Source of the DNA: Acidobacteriota bacterium | GTDB taxonomy: Bacteria > Acidobacteriota > Terriglobia > Bryobacterales > Bryobacteraceae | NCBI GenBank assembly: GCA_017304135.1 | Contig: JAFLBB010000006.1 | Coordinates: 35,920 to 99,919, forward strand | Length of the DNA: 64,000 nucleotides | Direction: 5' to 3' | Shown here: positions 11,095 through 19,860 of the stretch, piece after piece | Layout of the letters: each line of letters opens with the position of its first letter | Position numbering within the stretch: position 1 is the first letter of the stretch | Notes under the pieces: model-generated | Database searches by the model: none | The model's input: only the letters and a program-made list of their open reading frames with translations | What the model was told of the DNA's origin: nothing | Translations under genes and position numbers: made by a program

Positions 11095-12516
11095 ATGGAC
11101 CGCAGAGCTTTCCTTCGAACGGCCGCCAGCACAGCCTCAACCGCAGCATTCGCACAACGAGCGGGTGGTGTGGGTGAAGACAGGCCGAACATCATCTTCC
11201 TGCTTACCGACGACCATAAGCTGGATGCGCTCGGCTGCATGGGCAACCGCATCATCCAGACGCCAAATCTGGACCGCATGGCCGCCGAAGGCGTGACCTT
11301 CGATCAGCACTGCGTGACCACGGCCATCTGCATGACGTCGCGGGCGAGCATCTTCACAGGGCTTTATGCGCGGGCACACAGGATCTGGGATTTTCAGAAA
11401 CCGTTCAGCGCCGAACAGATGCGGCGCACCTACCCGGAACTGCTGCGCGCGGCCGGCTACCACACGGGCTTCATCGGCAAGTACGGCGTGGGCGCGGGCG
11501 AGACGATGCCGGCGCAGCGGTTCGATTTCTGGCGCGGCGTGCCGGGGCAGGGGCCGCGATTCCCGCGGTATCAAGGACGCGAAGTGCATGTCACGGAGAT
11601 GTTCGGCGGGCAGGCGCTGGAGTTCCTTGACCAGGCGCCGAAGGAGAAACCGTTCTGCCTGTCGGTGAGTTTCAACGTGCCCCATGTGGACGACAACAGC
11701 CCGGAGCAGTTCCGGCCAGGCAAATCGACCGAGGGCATGTATGACGGTATGAAGTTCCCCTGGCCGAAGACCGCGGACACGCGCTACATCGAGCAGATGC
11801 CAATTGAGGTGCAGCGCTCAGAGAACCGCAGGCGCTGGGCGGTGCGATTCGGAACACCAGAGCTGTTCCAGAGCAGCATGCGGAAATACTACCGGCTGAT
11901 CACGGAAGTGGACACGCAGGTCGGCTTGCTGCGGCGCAAGCTGCAGGAGCAGGGGCGCGACCGCAACACGGTCATCCTGTTCACGGGCGATCATGGCTTC
12001 TACCTGGGTGAGCATGGGTTGGCGGGGAAGTGGTTCATGCACGAAGAGTCGATCCGCACGCCGCTGGTGGTGTACGATCCGCGGTTGCCGGCACGGCGGC
12101 GCGGGGCGCGCGTGGCCGAAACGACATTGAACATCGACTTCCATCCGACGATGCTCTCAATGGCTGGCGTGCGCGCGCCTGACGGTACGATGGGACGCGA
12201 TTTCTCACCCCTCCTGCGCGGTGAGCGGACGCCCTGGAGAAGCGAGTTCTATTACGAACACAACTTCTCCAACAACGGCTGGATTCCCTCGACCGAGGGG
12301 GTCCGTACGGACGAATGGAAGTACACCTTGTATACGGACTGCCAACCGCAATACGAGGAGTTGTTTGACCTGCGCAACGACCGACTGGAGGAGCGCAACC
12401 TGGCGAAAGCCGCCGATCAGGCTCAGCGGATCGCGGCGATGCGGGCGCGCTACCGGCAATGGCAGGCGTCTATTGACCAGTGGAGGGAAGGCGCGCTGTG
12501 GAGCGAACCGGCCTGA
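11095..12516 (+). CDS. Tat-exported sulfatase
   Basis: 473 residues. The N-terminus MDRRAFLRTAASTAST is a twin-arginine signal (RRxFLR), so folded export is expected. Metal-site motif NIIFLLTDDH (Asp39, Asp40), the formylglycine motif CMTSR (Cys79), and the second metal region FTGDHGFYLGEHGLAGKW mark a type I sulfatase acting on a sulfated carbohydrate or aryl sulfate. The residue after CxX is Thr rather than the usual Pro or Ala, a tolerated but less common variant. No formylglycine-generating enzyme gene is in the window. It is divergent from metH with a very short shared promoter region. Confidence 0.9.
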   Translation: MDRRAFLRTAASTASTAAFAQRAGGVGEDRPNIIFLLTDDHKLDALGCMGNRIIQTPNLDRMAAEGVTFDQHCVTTAICMTSRASIFTGLYARAHRIWDFQKPFSAEQMRRTYPELLRAAGYHTGFIGKYGVGAGETMPAQRFDFWRGVPGQGPRFPRYQGREVHVTEMFGGQALEFLDQAPKEKPFCLSVSFNVPHVDDNSPEQFRPGKSTEGMYDGMKFPWPKTADTRYIEQMPIEVQRSENRRRWAVRFGTPELFQSSMRKYYRLITEVDTQVGLLRRKLQEQGRDRNTVILFTGDHGFYLGEHGLAGKWFMHEESIRTPLVVYDPRLPARRRGARVAETTLNIDFHPTMLSMAGVRAPDGTMGRDFSPLLRGERTPWRSEFYYEHNFSNNGWIPSTEGVRTDEWKYTLYTDCQPQYEELFDLRNDRLEERNLAKAADQAQRIAAMRARYRQWQASIDQWREGALWSEPA

Positions 12517-12536
12517 GGGCCACGTCCACCCCACGC

Positions 12537-12552
12537 GCAACCTTTTGGTTGC
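12537..12552. terminator. Short hairpin between convergent genes, possible terminator
   Basis: GCAACC, loop TTTT, GGTTGC immediately precedes the stop of the minus-strand gene and lies 20 bases after the sulfatase stop. The stem is only 6 bp and there is no clean T-run, so termination is uncertain. Confidence 0.35.
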
Positions 12553-12870
12553 CTACCGTTTCTTCTGCGTTTGCGCGTCGTGTTTTTCCTTGGCGATCTT
12601 GCCGCTCAGGGCATCCTGTTTGGCTTCGATCTTGGCGCGCTCGGCGGGGGTGAGCCCTGGGCCGTCAATGCGGTCCTTCACGATTTCGCGGTGAAGCTTG
12701 CGCTCTTTCTGTTCGATCTTGCGGGCTTCACGCTTGGTGAGCTCGCCGGATTCAACTCCTTCTTGAATGCGCTTCTGCTGGTTCTTCTGGCGCTCGGCCG
12801 GGCGGTCGGCAGCACCGAGGCTGGCGGCGGCGAGCAGCGCGGCGATGGTGAGGGAAAGCATGCGTTTCAT
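12553..12870 (-). CDS. Small exported charged protein (105 aa), paralogue of 12904-13215
   Basis: Signal peptide MKRMLSLTIAALLAAASLGA followed by a highly charged, helical mature region of about 85 residues dominated by Lys, Glu, Arg and Gln, without cysteine. It contains two short repeats of the type GELTKREARKIEQ and GLTPAERAKIEAKQDALS, each beginning Gly-x-Leu-Thr, which resemble helix caps. The upstream neighbour has the same arrangement at the same spacing. Probably periplasmic, co-transcribed with its paralogue. Function unknown. Confidence 0.7.
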   Translation of the reverse strand: MKRMLSLTIAALLAAASLGAADRPAERQKNQQKRIQEGVESGELTKREARKIEQKERKLHREIVKDRIDGPGLTPAERAKIEAKQDALSGKIAKEKHDAQTQKKR

Positions 12871-12903
12871 GGTGGCTGGACTCCTGAGTGATTCTAGCCG
12901 AAG

Positions 12904-13215
12904 CTAGCGGTATTGTCCGTCGCGGCGCTGGCGGGCGATGTCGCGCGAGAGTGAATCCTGCAGGGCATCGATCTTGACGCGTTCGCGGAGGGTGAGTCCG
13001 CGGCCGTCGCGCATGTCGCGGCGGATGGTGCGTTGGATGGCTGTGTCGCGGGCCTGAAGGCGAGCCGCTTCGATGCGTGTGAGGCCGCCACCCCGGGCGC
13101 CGGCGACGATGCGGCGCTGGTTGGCAGCCTGCTGGTGGCCGATGGGACCGGCAGCCTGCAGGCCGATCGCGCTGATGGCTCCGAAGACAATAGCGATTCG
13201 TAACAGAGTGTTCAT
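12904..13215 (-). CDS. Small exported charged protein (103 aa), paralogue of 12553-12870
   Basis: Starts at an ATG preceded by AGGAGGATGCACG, a strong ribosome site. Signal peptide MNTLLRIAIVFGAISAIGLQA, then a basic helical domain with GGLTRIEAARLQ and GLTLRERVKIDALQDSLS, matching the two Gly-x-Leu-Thr blocks of the downstream gene. The mature region is arginine-rich where the paralogue is lysine-rich. The two are adjacent (33-base gap) and same-strand, consistent with tandem duplication. Function unknown. Confidence 0.7.
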   Translation of the reverse strand: MNTLLRIAIVFGAISAIGLQAAGPIGHQQAANQRRIVAGARGGGLTRIEAARLQARDTAIQRTIRRDMRDGRGLTLRERVKIDALQDSLSRDIARQRRDGQYR

Positions 13216-13333
13216 CGTGCATCCTCCTGCACGGTCAAACGCGGCAATGAGGAGGAAGTTGCGCGAAACAATTTCCTTTGAGTTGTGTTATGCGCCCCGG
13301 TTTGACGAGGGGAATCGCTTGCGATGGGGGCAT

Positions 13334-13351
13334 TGTGACCAATCCGTCACA
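13334..13351. promoter_or_regulatory. CRP/FNR-like palindrome upstream of the TIGR03437-domain gene
   Basis: TGTGAC, six bases, GTCACA: a perfect 18-bp dyad resembling CRP-family sites, though classical sites have TGTGA-N6-TCACA and here the inner spacing is N8. It sits about 140 bases before the start at 13489, in a 273-base gene-free stretch (13216-13488), and also upstream of the divergent small exported genes. Confidence 0.4.
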
Positions 13352-13488
13352 TCTCAGTCATTTGAAATAAACGGCCCCCCGCTACCATCGCACTTGTTGT
13401 TCACACGGGACCAAGCCCAGTCTCTCCTTCCGCCGAGCCGGGCTGTCCCTCCCCCTACAGAACATCCTTTCCTGATCGAGGAGCATTC

Positions 13489-14247
13489 ATGAAACCATCC
13501 GCCCTGCCGCTTGCGCTGATGTTGTGTCTATCCGCGGCAAGTTTTGCGCAGACGCCCGGCCCGGTGGCCGTGGTGAACTATGCCGGCTACACGGGAGATT
13601 TCCCGGTGGCTCCGGGGTCGATCGCCAGCGCGTACGGCACATTCACGGGTGTGGCGACAACTTCGGCTGCCACGCTCTCGCCGATGCCCAAGACGCTGGC
13701 CGGCGTGAGCTTAAAGGTGAATGGCGTGGACGCGCCGCTCTATTTCGTATCGAGCAGCCAGATCAATTTCGTTGTGCCGGCTTCGACGCCGCTCGACAAG
13801 CAGACCGTGGAAGTGGTGCAGGGCGGCAACGTCATTGCCCGCGGCACGGTGAAGGTGTTCGACATCGCCCCCGGACTCGCGCAGAGTGACGTGCAGAGTA
13901 CCGGCCAAGGCATCCTTCAAAACCAGGACTTCTCCATCAACAGTTCGGCCGCGCGAGCCAAGCGCGGCGAGATCATTCAGATCTACGCGACCGGTTGTGG
14001 GGCCACCAATCCAGCAATTCCGGATGGCGCGCCTCCTGCAACGCTCTCCCCCGCCGCTGCCTCTGTGAAGGCGTTCATTGACGTTCGTGAAGTAGGTGTG
14101 CAGTTCGCGGGCGCGCATCCGCAGTTTCCCGGCATCTGCCAGGTGAATGCGGCCGTGCCCGACGTCGCTTCCATCACGGGCCGCGTGACGTTGTTCATTA
14201 CGGTGAACGGAGTGGCGAGCAATCCGGTGTCGTTCTGGGTGGAGTAA
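13489..14247 (+). CDS. Exported protein with Solibacter-type TIGR03437 C-terminal domain
   Basis: 252 residues. Signal peptide MKPSALPLALMLCLSAASFAQ; the rest is a beta-rich repeat-like domain with the pattern VNGVDAPLYFVSSSQINFVVP, EIIQIYATGCGATNP, VQFAGAHPQFPGICQVNAAVP and ending NPVSFWVE, which I recognise as the TIGR03437 domain found at the C-terminus of many large secreted proteins in Solibacter relatives. Here it is nearly the whole protein. GAGGAGC precedes the ATG. It lies just upstream of the TonB receptor on the same strand. Likely cell-surface or outer-membrane-associated; the ligand is unknown. Confidence 0.82.
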   Translation: MKPSALPLALMLCLSAASFAQTPGPVAVVNYAGYTGDFPVAPGSIASAYGTFTGVATTSAATLSPMPKTLAGVSLKVNGVDAPLYFVSSSQINFVVPASTPLDKQTVEVVQGGNVIARGTVKVFDIAPGLAQSDVQSTGQGILQNQDFSINSSAARAKRGEIIQIYATGCGATNPAIPDGAPPATLSPAAASVKAFIDVREVGVQFAGAHPQFPGICQVNAAVPDVASITGRVTLFITVNGVASNPVSFWVE

Positions 14248-14277
14248 GTCTCAATCCCCCATTTGGAACGAACCAAC

Positions 14278-17052
14278 GTGACTATACAGAATGTGATTGC
14301 GAGGTCCCTTGTGGCAGGGCTTTTGGCCTTGGCCGCGTGGGGACAAACCCCGCCGGGAACGGTCAGCGGAAGCGTTTTTGACGCTTCCAACGGTCAACCG
14401 GCAAAACAGGTGACCATCCGGACGGAAGGTCCTCAGCAGCAGACGGTGGAAGTGAACCAGGACGGCACGTTTCGCCTGAACCTGGCGCCGGGCAAGTACA
14501 TTTTGCGGCTCACGTCGCCACTGTACATGGACGCCGCGGTCGAGGATCTCGACGTCAACTCGGGCGAGGTGGCCGAAGCGAGCACGGTGATGGCGCCCAA
14601 GGGCCAGTCCACAGTGGTGGACGTGGTGGAGCGCATCAGCGCGGTGGCCGCCACGGCAGAAGCGGCGCTCACCGAGCGCAAGCTCTCCGCCGTGGTCAGC
14701 GATTCGTTGAGCAACGAAGAGTTGAAGTCGGGTCCGGCATCGGATGCGGCCGGGGCGCTGGAAAAAGTGACCGGCGTGTCGGTGGTGGATGGCGGCTATG
14801 TCTTTGTGCGCGGGCTGGGCGAGCGCTATTCGTCGACGATGCTGAACAACGCCATGCTGCCGACAACGGAGCCGGAGCGGCGCGTGGTGCCGCTCGATCT
14901 CTTCCCTGCCTCGCTGATCGACAACATCAAAGTACTCAAGACCTACAGCCCTGACCTGCCGGGTGAGTTCTCCGGCGGCCTGGTTCAGATGACAACGGTT
15001 GAATTCCCGGCGCAGAAGACGCTGAACGTAAGCGTCAGTTACGGATTCAATACCCAAACCACGTTTAATCGCTTTCTTGGCCAGTCCACCAATAGCACGG
15101 GCGAGGCGCTTGGCTTCGGCGCTTCGGCGCGTGACCTGCCGGGTTCGATCCCGGCGGACAAGCGGCTCTTCGTGGGCAATTTCACTGACCAGGAGTTCCA
15201 GCAGTTCGGCCGTTCCATGCCGCGGCAATATGAGGTGACGCCGATCCGTTCGATGCGTCCGAGCCAGACCTACTCGGTGTCGGGCGGCAACAGCTACGGC
15301 AAACTCGGCGTGGTGGGTGCACTGACCTTTAGCAGTTCGCCGCAGCACATCAATGAAGCGCGGCGGTTCCTGGTGAACTCCGGCGGCGGGCGGCCGCAGA
15401 TCTTCAGCGATTACTCCGATTTCAACACCGACACCGAGGGCGTGCGGATGGGCGCTGTGCTCAACGCCGCTTACCGGCTGAACCCCAACAACAAGCTGTT
15501 ATTCCGCAACATGCTGACGCGCGATAGCGATCAGCAGTCACGTGTGTTCACGGGGTTGAATGGCGGCAACAACCAGGATGTGCGGTCGACGCGCCTGCAG
15601 TGGGTGGAGCGGCAGTTGTTCTCCACCGGCGTTGAGGGCGAGCACGCAGTGGCCAGCCTCGGCAACAGCCTCTTCTTCTGGCAGTTCACCTATTCGTTGT
15701 CGAATCGCAACGAGCCGAACCTGGTGGAGACCATTCGCGGCCGCGAGACGGGCAGCGATCAGCAGTTCCGCTTCCTCAACCTTCCGGAGAGCGGCCTGCA
15801 CTTCTTCAGCAAGCTGAACGACAAGATCTATGAGCCGCAGGGCGGGTGGTCGAAGCCGTTTTTCAGTGGTCCGGTGAGCGGCATCTTCAAGCTGGGATTC
15901 CGCGGCACAATGCGGCGGCGCGACTTTGACAGCCGCCGCTTTCGCTTCTTCCCCGTGCGCGCGCAGACGATCAATTTCGATGCGCCGACCAGCGTCGTGC
16001 TGGGCGATGCCAACATCCGGCCTGATGGCTTTGTGATGCGCGAGATCACGCGCGGCACCGACAAGTACACGGCGAACATGGACATCTATGGCGGCTTCGC
16101 GATGGTGGACCTGGCGCTAGGGCCGAAATGGCGCCTGGTGGCCGGCTTCCGCATCGAGGACGCCAACATCCAGGTGCGCACCATTGACCCGCTGGTGCCG
16201 GGAATGCAACCTGCCCTGGCCAACCTGGTGAACCGCGACTGGCTGCCTTCGGTAAACGCCATCTACGCGCTCAACAAGCGCCAGAATCTGCGCTTCAGCT
16301 ATGGACGCACGGTGAACCGGCCGGACTTCCGCGAGCTGTCGCCGTTTGAGTTCACCAACATCGTGGGCGGCTATTCAACGGTTGGCAACCCGGACCTGAA
16401 GCGCGCCGTGATCGACAACTACGACGCGCGCTGGGAGTGGTTCCTGGGCGGCAACCAGTTGCTGGCCGCCAGCTACTTCCACAAACGCTTCAAGGACCCG
16501 ATCGAGCAGATCTACCGGCCGACGGCGTCGGAGTTGCGGCAGAGTTTCATCAACGTTGCGGGGTCGGTGAACCAGGGCCTGGAATTGGAATACCGGCAGG
16601 GGATGGCGCGATTTTCACCGAAACTGAGGGCCTTCGCGCTGCAATCGAACTTCACCTATGTCGATTCGAAGGTGGACATTCCGGTGGACCGCTTCCCGCA
16701 GCTCACTTCGCGCAACCGCCCGCTGGTGGGCCAGTCGCGCTACCTGTTCAACGTGATCAGCGAATGGAACCAGCCGAAGTGGCGCTCCAATGCGCGCTTC
16801 TACCTGAACACGGTGTCGCGCCGGCTGACTGACGTGGGGACGTTCCGATTGCCCGACGTGTACCAGGAACGCCAGGCGTTTGTTGACGTCGTCTACCAGT
16901 TCGCGCTGTCGGAAAACGGCAAGTGGAACATGCGCTTCAGCGCGGAGAACCTGACCGACAACCGCTACAAATACACGCAGGCCGATTTCATCGTGCGCGA
17001 TTTCCGAATCGGGCGGACGTTCACCATCGGCACCAGCTACAGCTTTTATTGA
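14278..17052 (+). CDS. TonB-dependent receptor with carboxypeptidase-regulatory-like N-terminal domain
   Basis: Outer-membrane active transporter, about 924 residues. After the signal peptide comes a carboxypeptidase-D-regulatory-like beta-sandwich (GTVSGSVFDASNGQPAKQVT, residues ~25-110), then a plug domain (DAAGALEKVTGVSVVDGGYV and VRGLGERYSSTMLNN, ~150-270) and a 22-strand-type barrel ending in the aromatic terminus TSYSFY. I prefer the GTG at 14278-14280, which gives a clean signal peptide (MTIQNVIARSLVAGLLALAA); a TTG at 14263 would add five residues. The closely spaced downstream secreted protein is probably its surface partner. Substrate unknown. Confidence 0.9.
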   Translation: MTIQNVIARSLVAGLLALAAWGQTPPGTVSGSVFDASNGQPAKQVTIRTEGPQQQTVEVNQDGTFRLNLAPGKYILRLTSPLYMDAAVEDLDVNSGEVAEASTVMAPKGQSTVVDVVERISAVAATAEAALTERKLSAVVSDSLSNEELKSGPASDAAGALEKVTGVSVVDGGYVFVRGLGERYSSTMLNNAMLPTTEPERRVVPLDLFPASLIDNIKVLKTYSPDLPGEFSGGLVQMTTVEFPAQKTLNVSVSYGFNTQTTFNRFLGQSTNSTGEALGFGASARDLPGSIPADKRLFVGNFTDQEFQQFGRSMPRQYEVTPIRSMRPSQTYSVSGGNSYGKLGVVGALTFSSSPQHINEARRFLVNSGGGRPQIFSDYSDFNTDTEGVRMGAVLNAAYRLNPNNKLLFRNMLTRDSDQQSRVFTGLNGGNNQDVRSTRLQWVERQLFSTGVEGEHAVASLGNSLFFWQFTYSLSNRNEPNLVETIRGRETGSDQQFRFLNLPESGLHFFSKLNDKIYEPQGGWSKPFFSGPVSGIFKLGFRGTMRRRDFDSRRFRFFPVRAQTINFDAPTSVVLGDANIRPDGFVMREITRGTDKYTANMDIYGGFAMVDLALGPKWRLVAGFRIEDANIQVRTIDPLVPGMQPALANLVNRDWLPSVNAIYALNKRQNLRFSYGRTVNRPDFRELSPFEFTNIVGGYSTVGNPDLKRAVIDNYDARWEWFLGGNQLLAASYFHKRFKDPIEQIYRPTASELRQSFINVAGSVNQGLELEYRQGMARFSPKLRAFALQSNFTYVDSKVDIPVDRFPQLTSRNRPLVGQSRYLFNVISEWNQPKWRSNARFYLNTVSRRLTDVGTFRLPDVYQERQAFVDVVYQFALSENGKWNMRFSAENLTDNRYKYTQADFIVRDFRIGRTFTIGTSYSFY

Positions 17053-17124
17053 CGCGGGGCGCGCCAGCCGCGCTCCGCCAACACAGAACACGGCCGCAAG
17101 GGCCAAGGAAAGGACTGATACGAA

Positions 17125-18903
17125 ATGCGAACTCGCATCCTCGCCATCGCCGCACTGGGAACGCTCGGACTTCAGGCGTTCGCAGCCTCCAGCGAGCGCG
17201 GCTTCCAGTTCCTGTCGGCGTCGGAAGCCGCCAGTGAACTCGGAGCTGTGATTCAGACCGGCTCGTCGGCCGCCATGTGGGTGTGGACCGACAAAGTGGT
17301 CTACAGCCCCGGTGATCAAGTCACGGTGCGCTGGACGGTGAAGCCGAACAACGACTTCTATCCGTACACGATCGTGGCCTACCGCCAGAACAACCAGACG
17401 GGCGCGAAGAGCTACCTGCCGAACAACAACTCGACAGCCACCGACATCTTCGGCAACACGGTGGACCAGGGCTTCCGCATCACGCGACTGCCGGCGGCCA
17501 ACAAAGCGGTGATCGTCGGCCAGGGCGGTTCGGTGGTGAGCTCCACGCTGACCGTGCCGAACGAGTTGGGCATGCACACCATCGTCGTGCAACTGCGCGA
17601 TTACAGCGGCGGGCGGGTGCTCAAAGCCGCCTATTGGAAGCTGGGCGTGGTGAGCGCGCAGGAAGATCTGCCGTCGAACATCACCGAGAGCCGCACGCTG
17701 ACCAACGACAAAGCCTACCGCATCCGCGGCATCGTCACGGTGCGCAACAACGCCACGCTGACGGTGAACCCAGGCACCTTCCTCATCGGCCAGCCCGGTT
17801 CGCAGCCGCCGTCGGTGCTGCTGGTGGCCACCAACGGCAAGCTCGTCGCCGAGGGTACCAAATCGCGGCCGATCATCATGACCTCGTCGCAGGCCGTGGG
17901 TTCCCGCCAGCGCGGCGATTGGGGCGGGCTGATCATGCTCGGCCAGGCGCCGATCAACGATCCGGGCGGCAAGCTGACCATCGAGGGCCTGCCCGAGCTG
18001 CCGGAAACCAATTATGGCGGTTCGGATGCCAACCACAACTGCGGTTCGCTGAAGTACGTGCGCGTGGAGTTCGCCGGTTCCCTGCTCCGCCCCAACGAAG
18101 AGACCAACTCGTTCACCTGGGGCGCTTGCGGCAAGGCTACGAAGGCGGAGTACCTGCAAGCTTCCTACGGCCTGGACGACTCCTTTGAGTGGTTCGGCGG
18201 CACGATGGACGCCAAGTACCTGGTAGGCGCTTTCGGCGCAGACGATTACTTTGACGGCCAGATCGGCTGGTCGGGGCGCGTACAGTTTGGCGCGGTGATC
18301 GCCAACTCCGACCTTTCCAACCGCGGCATGGAGATGGACAACTACGAACGCGACTTCGCCGCCAAGCCGCTGGGCAAGCCCACGTTCTACAACCTCACCT
18401 TCATCGGCAACGCCGCCAACGGTTTTGACGAATCCGACTCGCCCTGCCTCTACTTCCGGCGCGGCGCGGGCGGCATCTACAACAACATCATCTGCCAGAA
18501 CTGGACCACGCGCGGCGTGGGCGGCGCCAACCTCGACGCCATCCAGCCCAACATCGACAACGGCGACTTCAACATGAACGGCATCCTTCTCTGGGAGAAC
18601 GGCAAGAACACGACGCCGGCGGCGGCCAGTACCCTCGCCGGACAGGTGCTCGCCGGCCTTCAGGCCTTTGCCGGCAGCAGCCGCAACTTCCTTGTCGCCG
18701 ACCCGCTGCTGGCCCGGCCGCTCGAATACAGCGATCCGGACTTGCGTCCCGCGCCGAATTCACCGGCCTACCGCGCCAGCTTCGTGCAGCCGCCCGACGA
18801 TGGTTTCTTCGATCAGTCCGCCACCTACATTGGCGCCTTCGATCAATCCAACTGGATGGAGGAATGGACACAGCTGGTGCAGGAGCAGGATCTGAAACCC
18901 TAA
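17125..18903 (+). CDS. Secreted beta-helix-like partner of the TonB receptor
   Basis: 592 residues with signal peptide MRTRILAIAALGTLGLQAFA. Residues ~40-180 look like an immunoglobulin-like domain (YSPGDQVTVRWTVKPNND); residues ~190-520 resemble a right-handed beta-helix, with stacked short strands and motifs such as LTVNPGTFLIG, GDWGGLIMLGQAPIN and NLTFIGNAANGFDESD. Similar proteins accompany TonB receptors in Bacteroidota and Acidobacteria. No lipobox or enzyme motif was identified. It sits 72 bases after the receptor with its own AAGGAAAGGA ribosome site and is followed by a strong terminator. Likely surface binding or scaffold protein; specificity unknown. Confidence 0.72.
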   Translation: MRTRILAIAALGTLGLQAFAASSERGFQFLSASEAASELGAVIQTGSSAAMWVWTDKVVYSPGDQVTVRWTVKPNNDFYPYTIVAYRQNNQTGAKSYLPNNNSTATDIFGNTVDQGFRITRLPAANKAVIVGQGGSVVSSTLTVPNELGMHTIVVQLRDYSGGRVLKAAYWKLGVVSAQEDLPSNITESRTLTNDKAYRIRGIVTVRNNATLTVNPGTFLIGQPGSQPPSVLLVATNGKLVAEGTKSRPIIMTSSQAVGSRQRGDWGGLIMLGQAPINDPGGKLTIEGLPELPETNYGGSDANHNCGSLKYVRVEFAGSLLRPNEETNSFTWGACGKATKAEYLQASYGLDDSFEWFGGTMDAKYLVGAFGADDYFDGQIGWSGRVQFGAVIANSDLSNRGMEMDNYERDFAAKPLGKPTFYNLTFIGNAANGFDESDSPCLYFRRGAGGIYNNIICQNWTTRGVGGANLDAIQPNIDNGDFNMNGILLWENGKNTTPAAASTLAGQVLAGLQAFAGSSRNFLVADPLLARPLEYSDPDLRPAPNSPAYRASFVQPPDDGFFDQSATYIGAFDQSNWMEEWTQLVQEQDLKP

Positions 18904-18931
18904 GCCCACTTCGTTCACGCTGAACGTTCCA

Positions 18932-18969
18932 GCCGGGGACCCCTCACGTGGGTCTCCGGCCTTTTTTTT
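18932..18969 (+). terminator. Intrinsic terminator after the TonB receptor operon
   Basis: Stem GCCGGGGACCC with GGGTCTCCGGC (one G-U pair), 7-base loop, followed by eight T residues. It lies 29 bases after the stop at 18903. The remaining gene-free bases to 19052 show nothing else. Confidence 0.93.
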
Positions 18970-19052
18970 GCGGACTGAGGCAATCACCGCGCCGCGGCGG
19001 CTGTTTTTTGAACAGACTGGTTGCAGGGAGGAGGAATGGGAACCAGCGCCGG

Positions 19053-19649
19053 TCAGGCGCTTTTTGATGGAGGCAGCAGGATGGGCTGAGGTGAAGGGGA
19101 GGCGCGGCGGCCGGTGAGGCGCGACGAGCTTCGCCGCGAGGTCATGATGCCAGGTTCGTGCCAAAAGCCGTGCTTGGCGGCACGCACGAGGTCAGAGACG
19201 CGGATGGGAGCCAGGTTCAGTTCCGGCGACAGGAAGGGCAGGCCCTGAAGCACAACCAGTTCCAGGAGGGCGACCGAAAGCCACAGTAGCCAGGCTTCCC
19301 GCGGGACACCGAACCCGGCCAGAAAACCGGCGCTGGCAGCGGTCAGGAACATCAGAATCAGGGAACCCCAGCTGAGGCCGTAGACGCCAAAGTGGCGCGC
19401 CCAGTAGCGGGAAAAGAGGGCATCGACATCGACGTGGAAGTGGGAGCTGAAGGCTTCAAAGAACTCAATCGCTTCGTCGTCGTTCAGGCCGAGGTCTTCC
19501 CGCAGTCGCTGATCGAGCTGCATCCGGCGCGGGTTGCGCCCGAGGCGGCCGGCCACGAACAGAGAGACGCGGTCCTCAAGCGAGGCGGGCTCAACAGCCT
19601 GCCGCCGCCCAGGACCAAAATGACTGTTGATCGCGGGAGAGGTTGCCAC
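19053..19649 (-). CDS. DUF1493-like (acyl-carrier-fold) protein with a membrane anchor
   Basis: 198 residues from a GTG start with GGAGAG eight bases upstream. Residues ~25-75 (LREDLGLNDDEAIEFFEAFSSHFHVD) match the DUF1493 pattern, an acyl-carrier-like helical bundle, but without the Asp-Ser-Leu phosphopantetheine site. Two hydrophobic segments follow (WGSLILMFLTAASAGFLAGF and WLLWLSVALLELVVLQG), then a proline/serine/arginine-rich tail. Inner-membrane location is predicted with the N-domain cytoplasmic. Function unknown; the family assignment rests on recognising one motif. Confidence 0.6.
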   Translation of the reverse strand: MATSPAINSHFGPGRRQAVEPASLEDRVSLFVAGRLGRNPRRMQLDQRLREDLGLNDDEAIEFFEAFSSHFHVDVDALFSRYWARHFGVYGLSWGSLILMFLTAASAGFLAGFGVPREAWLLWLSVALLELVVLQGLPFLSPELNLAPIRVSDLVRAAKHGFWHEPGIMTSRRSSSRLTGRRASPSPQPILLPPSKSA

Positions 19650-19860
19650 AGTGTTCTCTCCATAGCATGAAGAAACATTCGGTAATCAACAATCCCGTAC
19701 CAGGGGGGTCTGGTAACAGAACCGACCCCATCTAGTACTGGTACCGCTGGTGCTTCCGCGACAGTGGCCGGACGCGGAGAGACTCCCTGCCGGACGAGCG
19801 CCGGCGACCGGAAGGGAGGGAGCCGGCCCGTCAAGCGCAACGGTCCGCGGGGCGCGAGCA

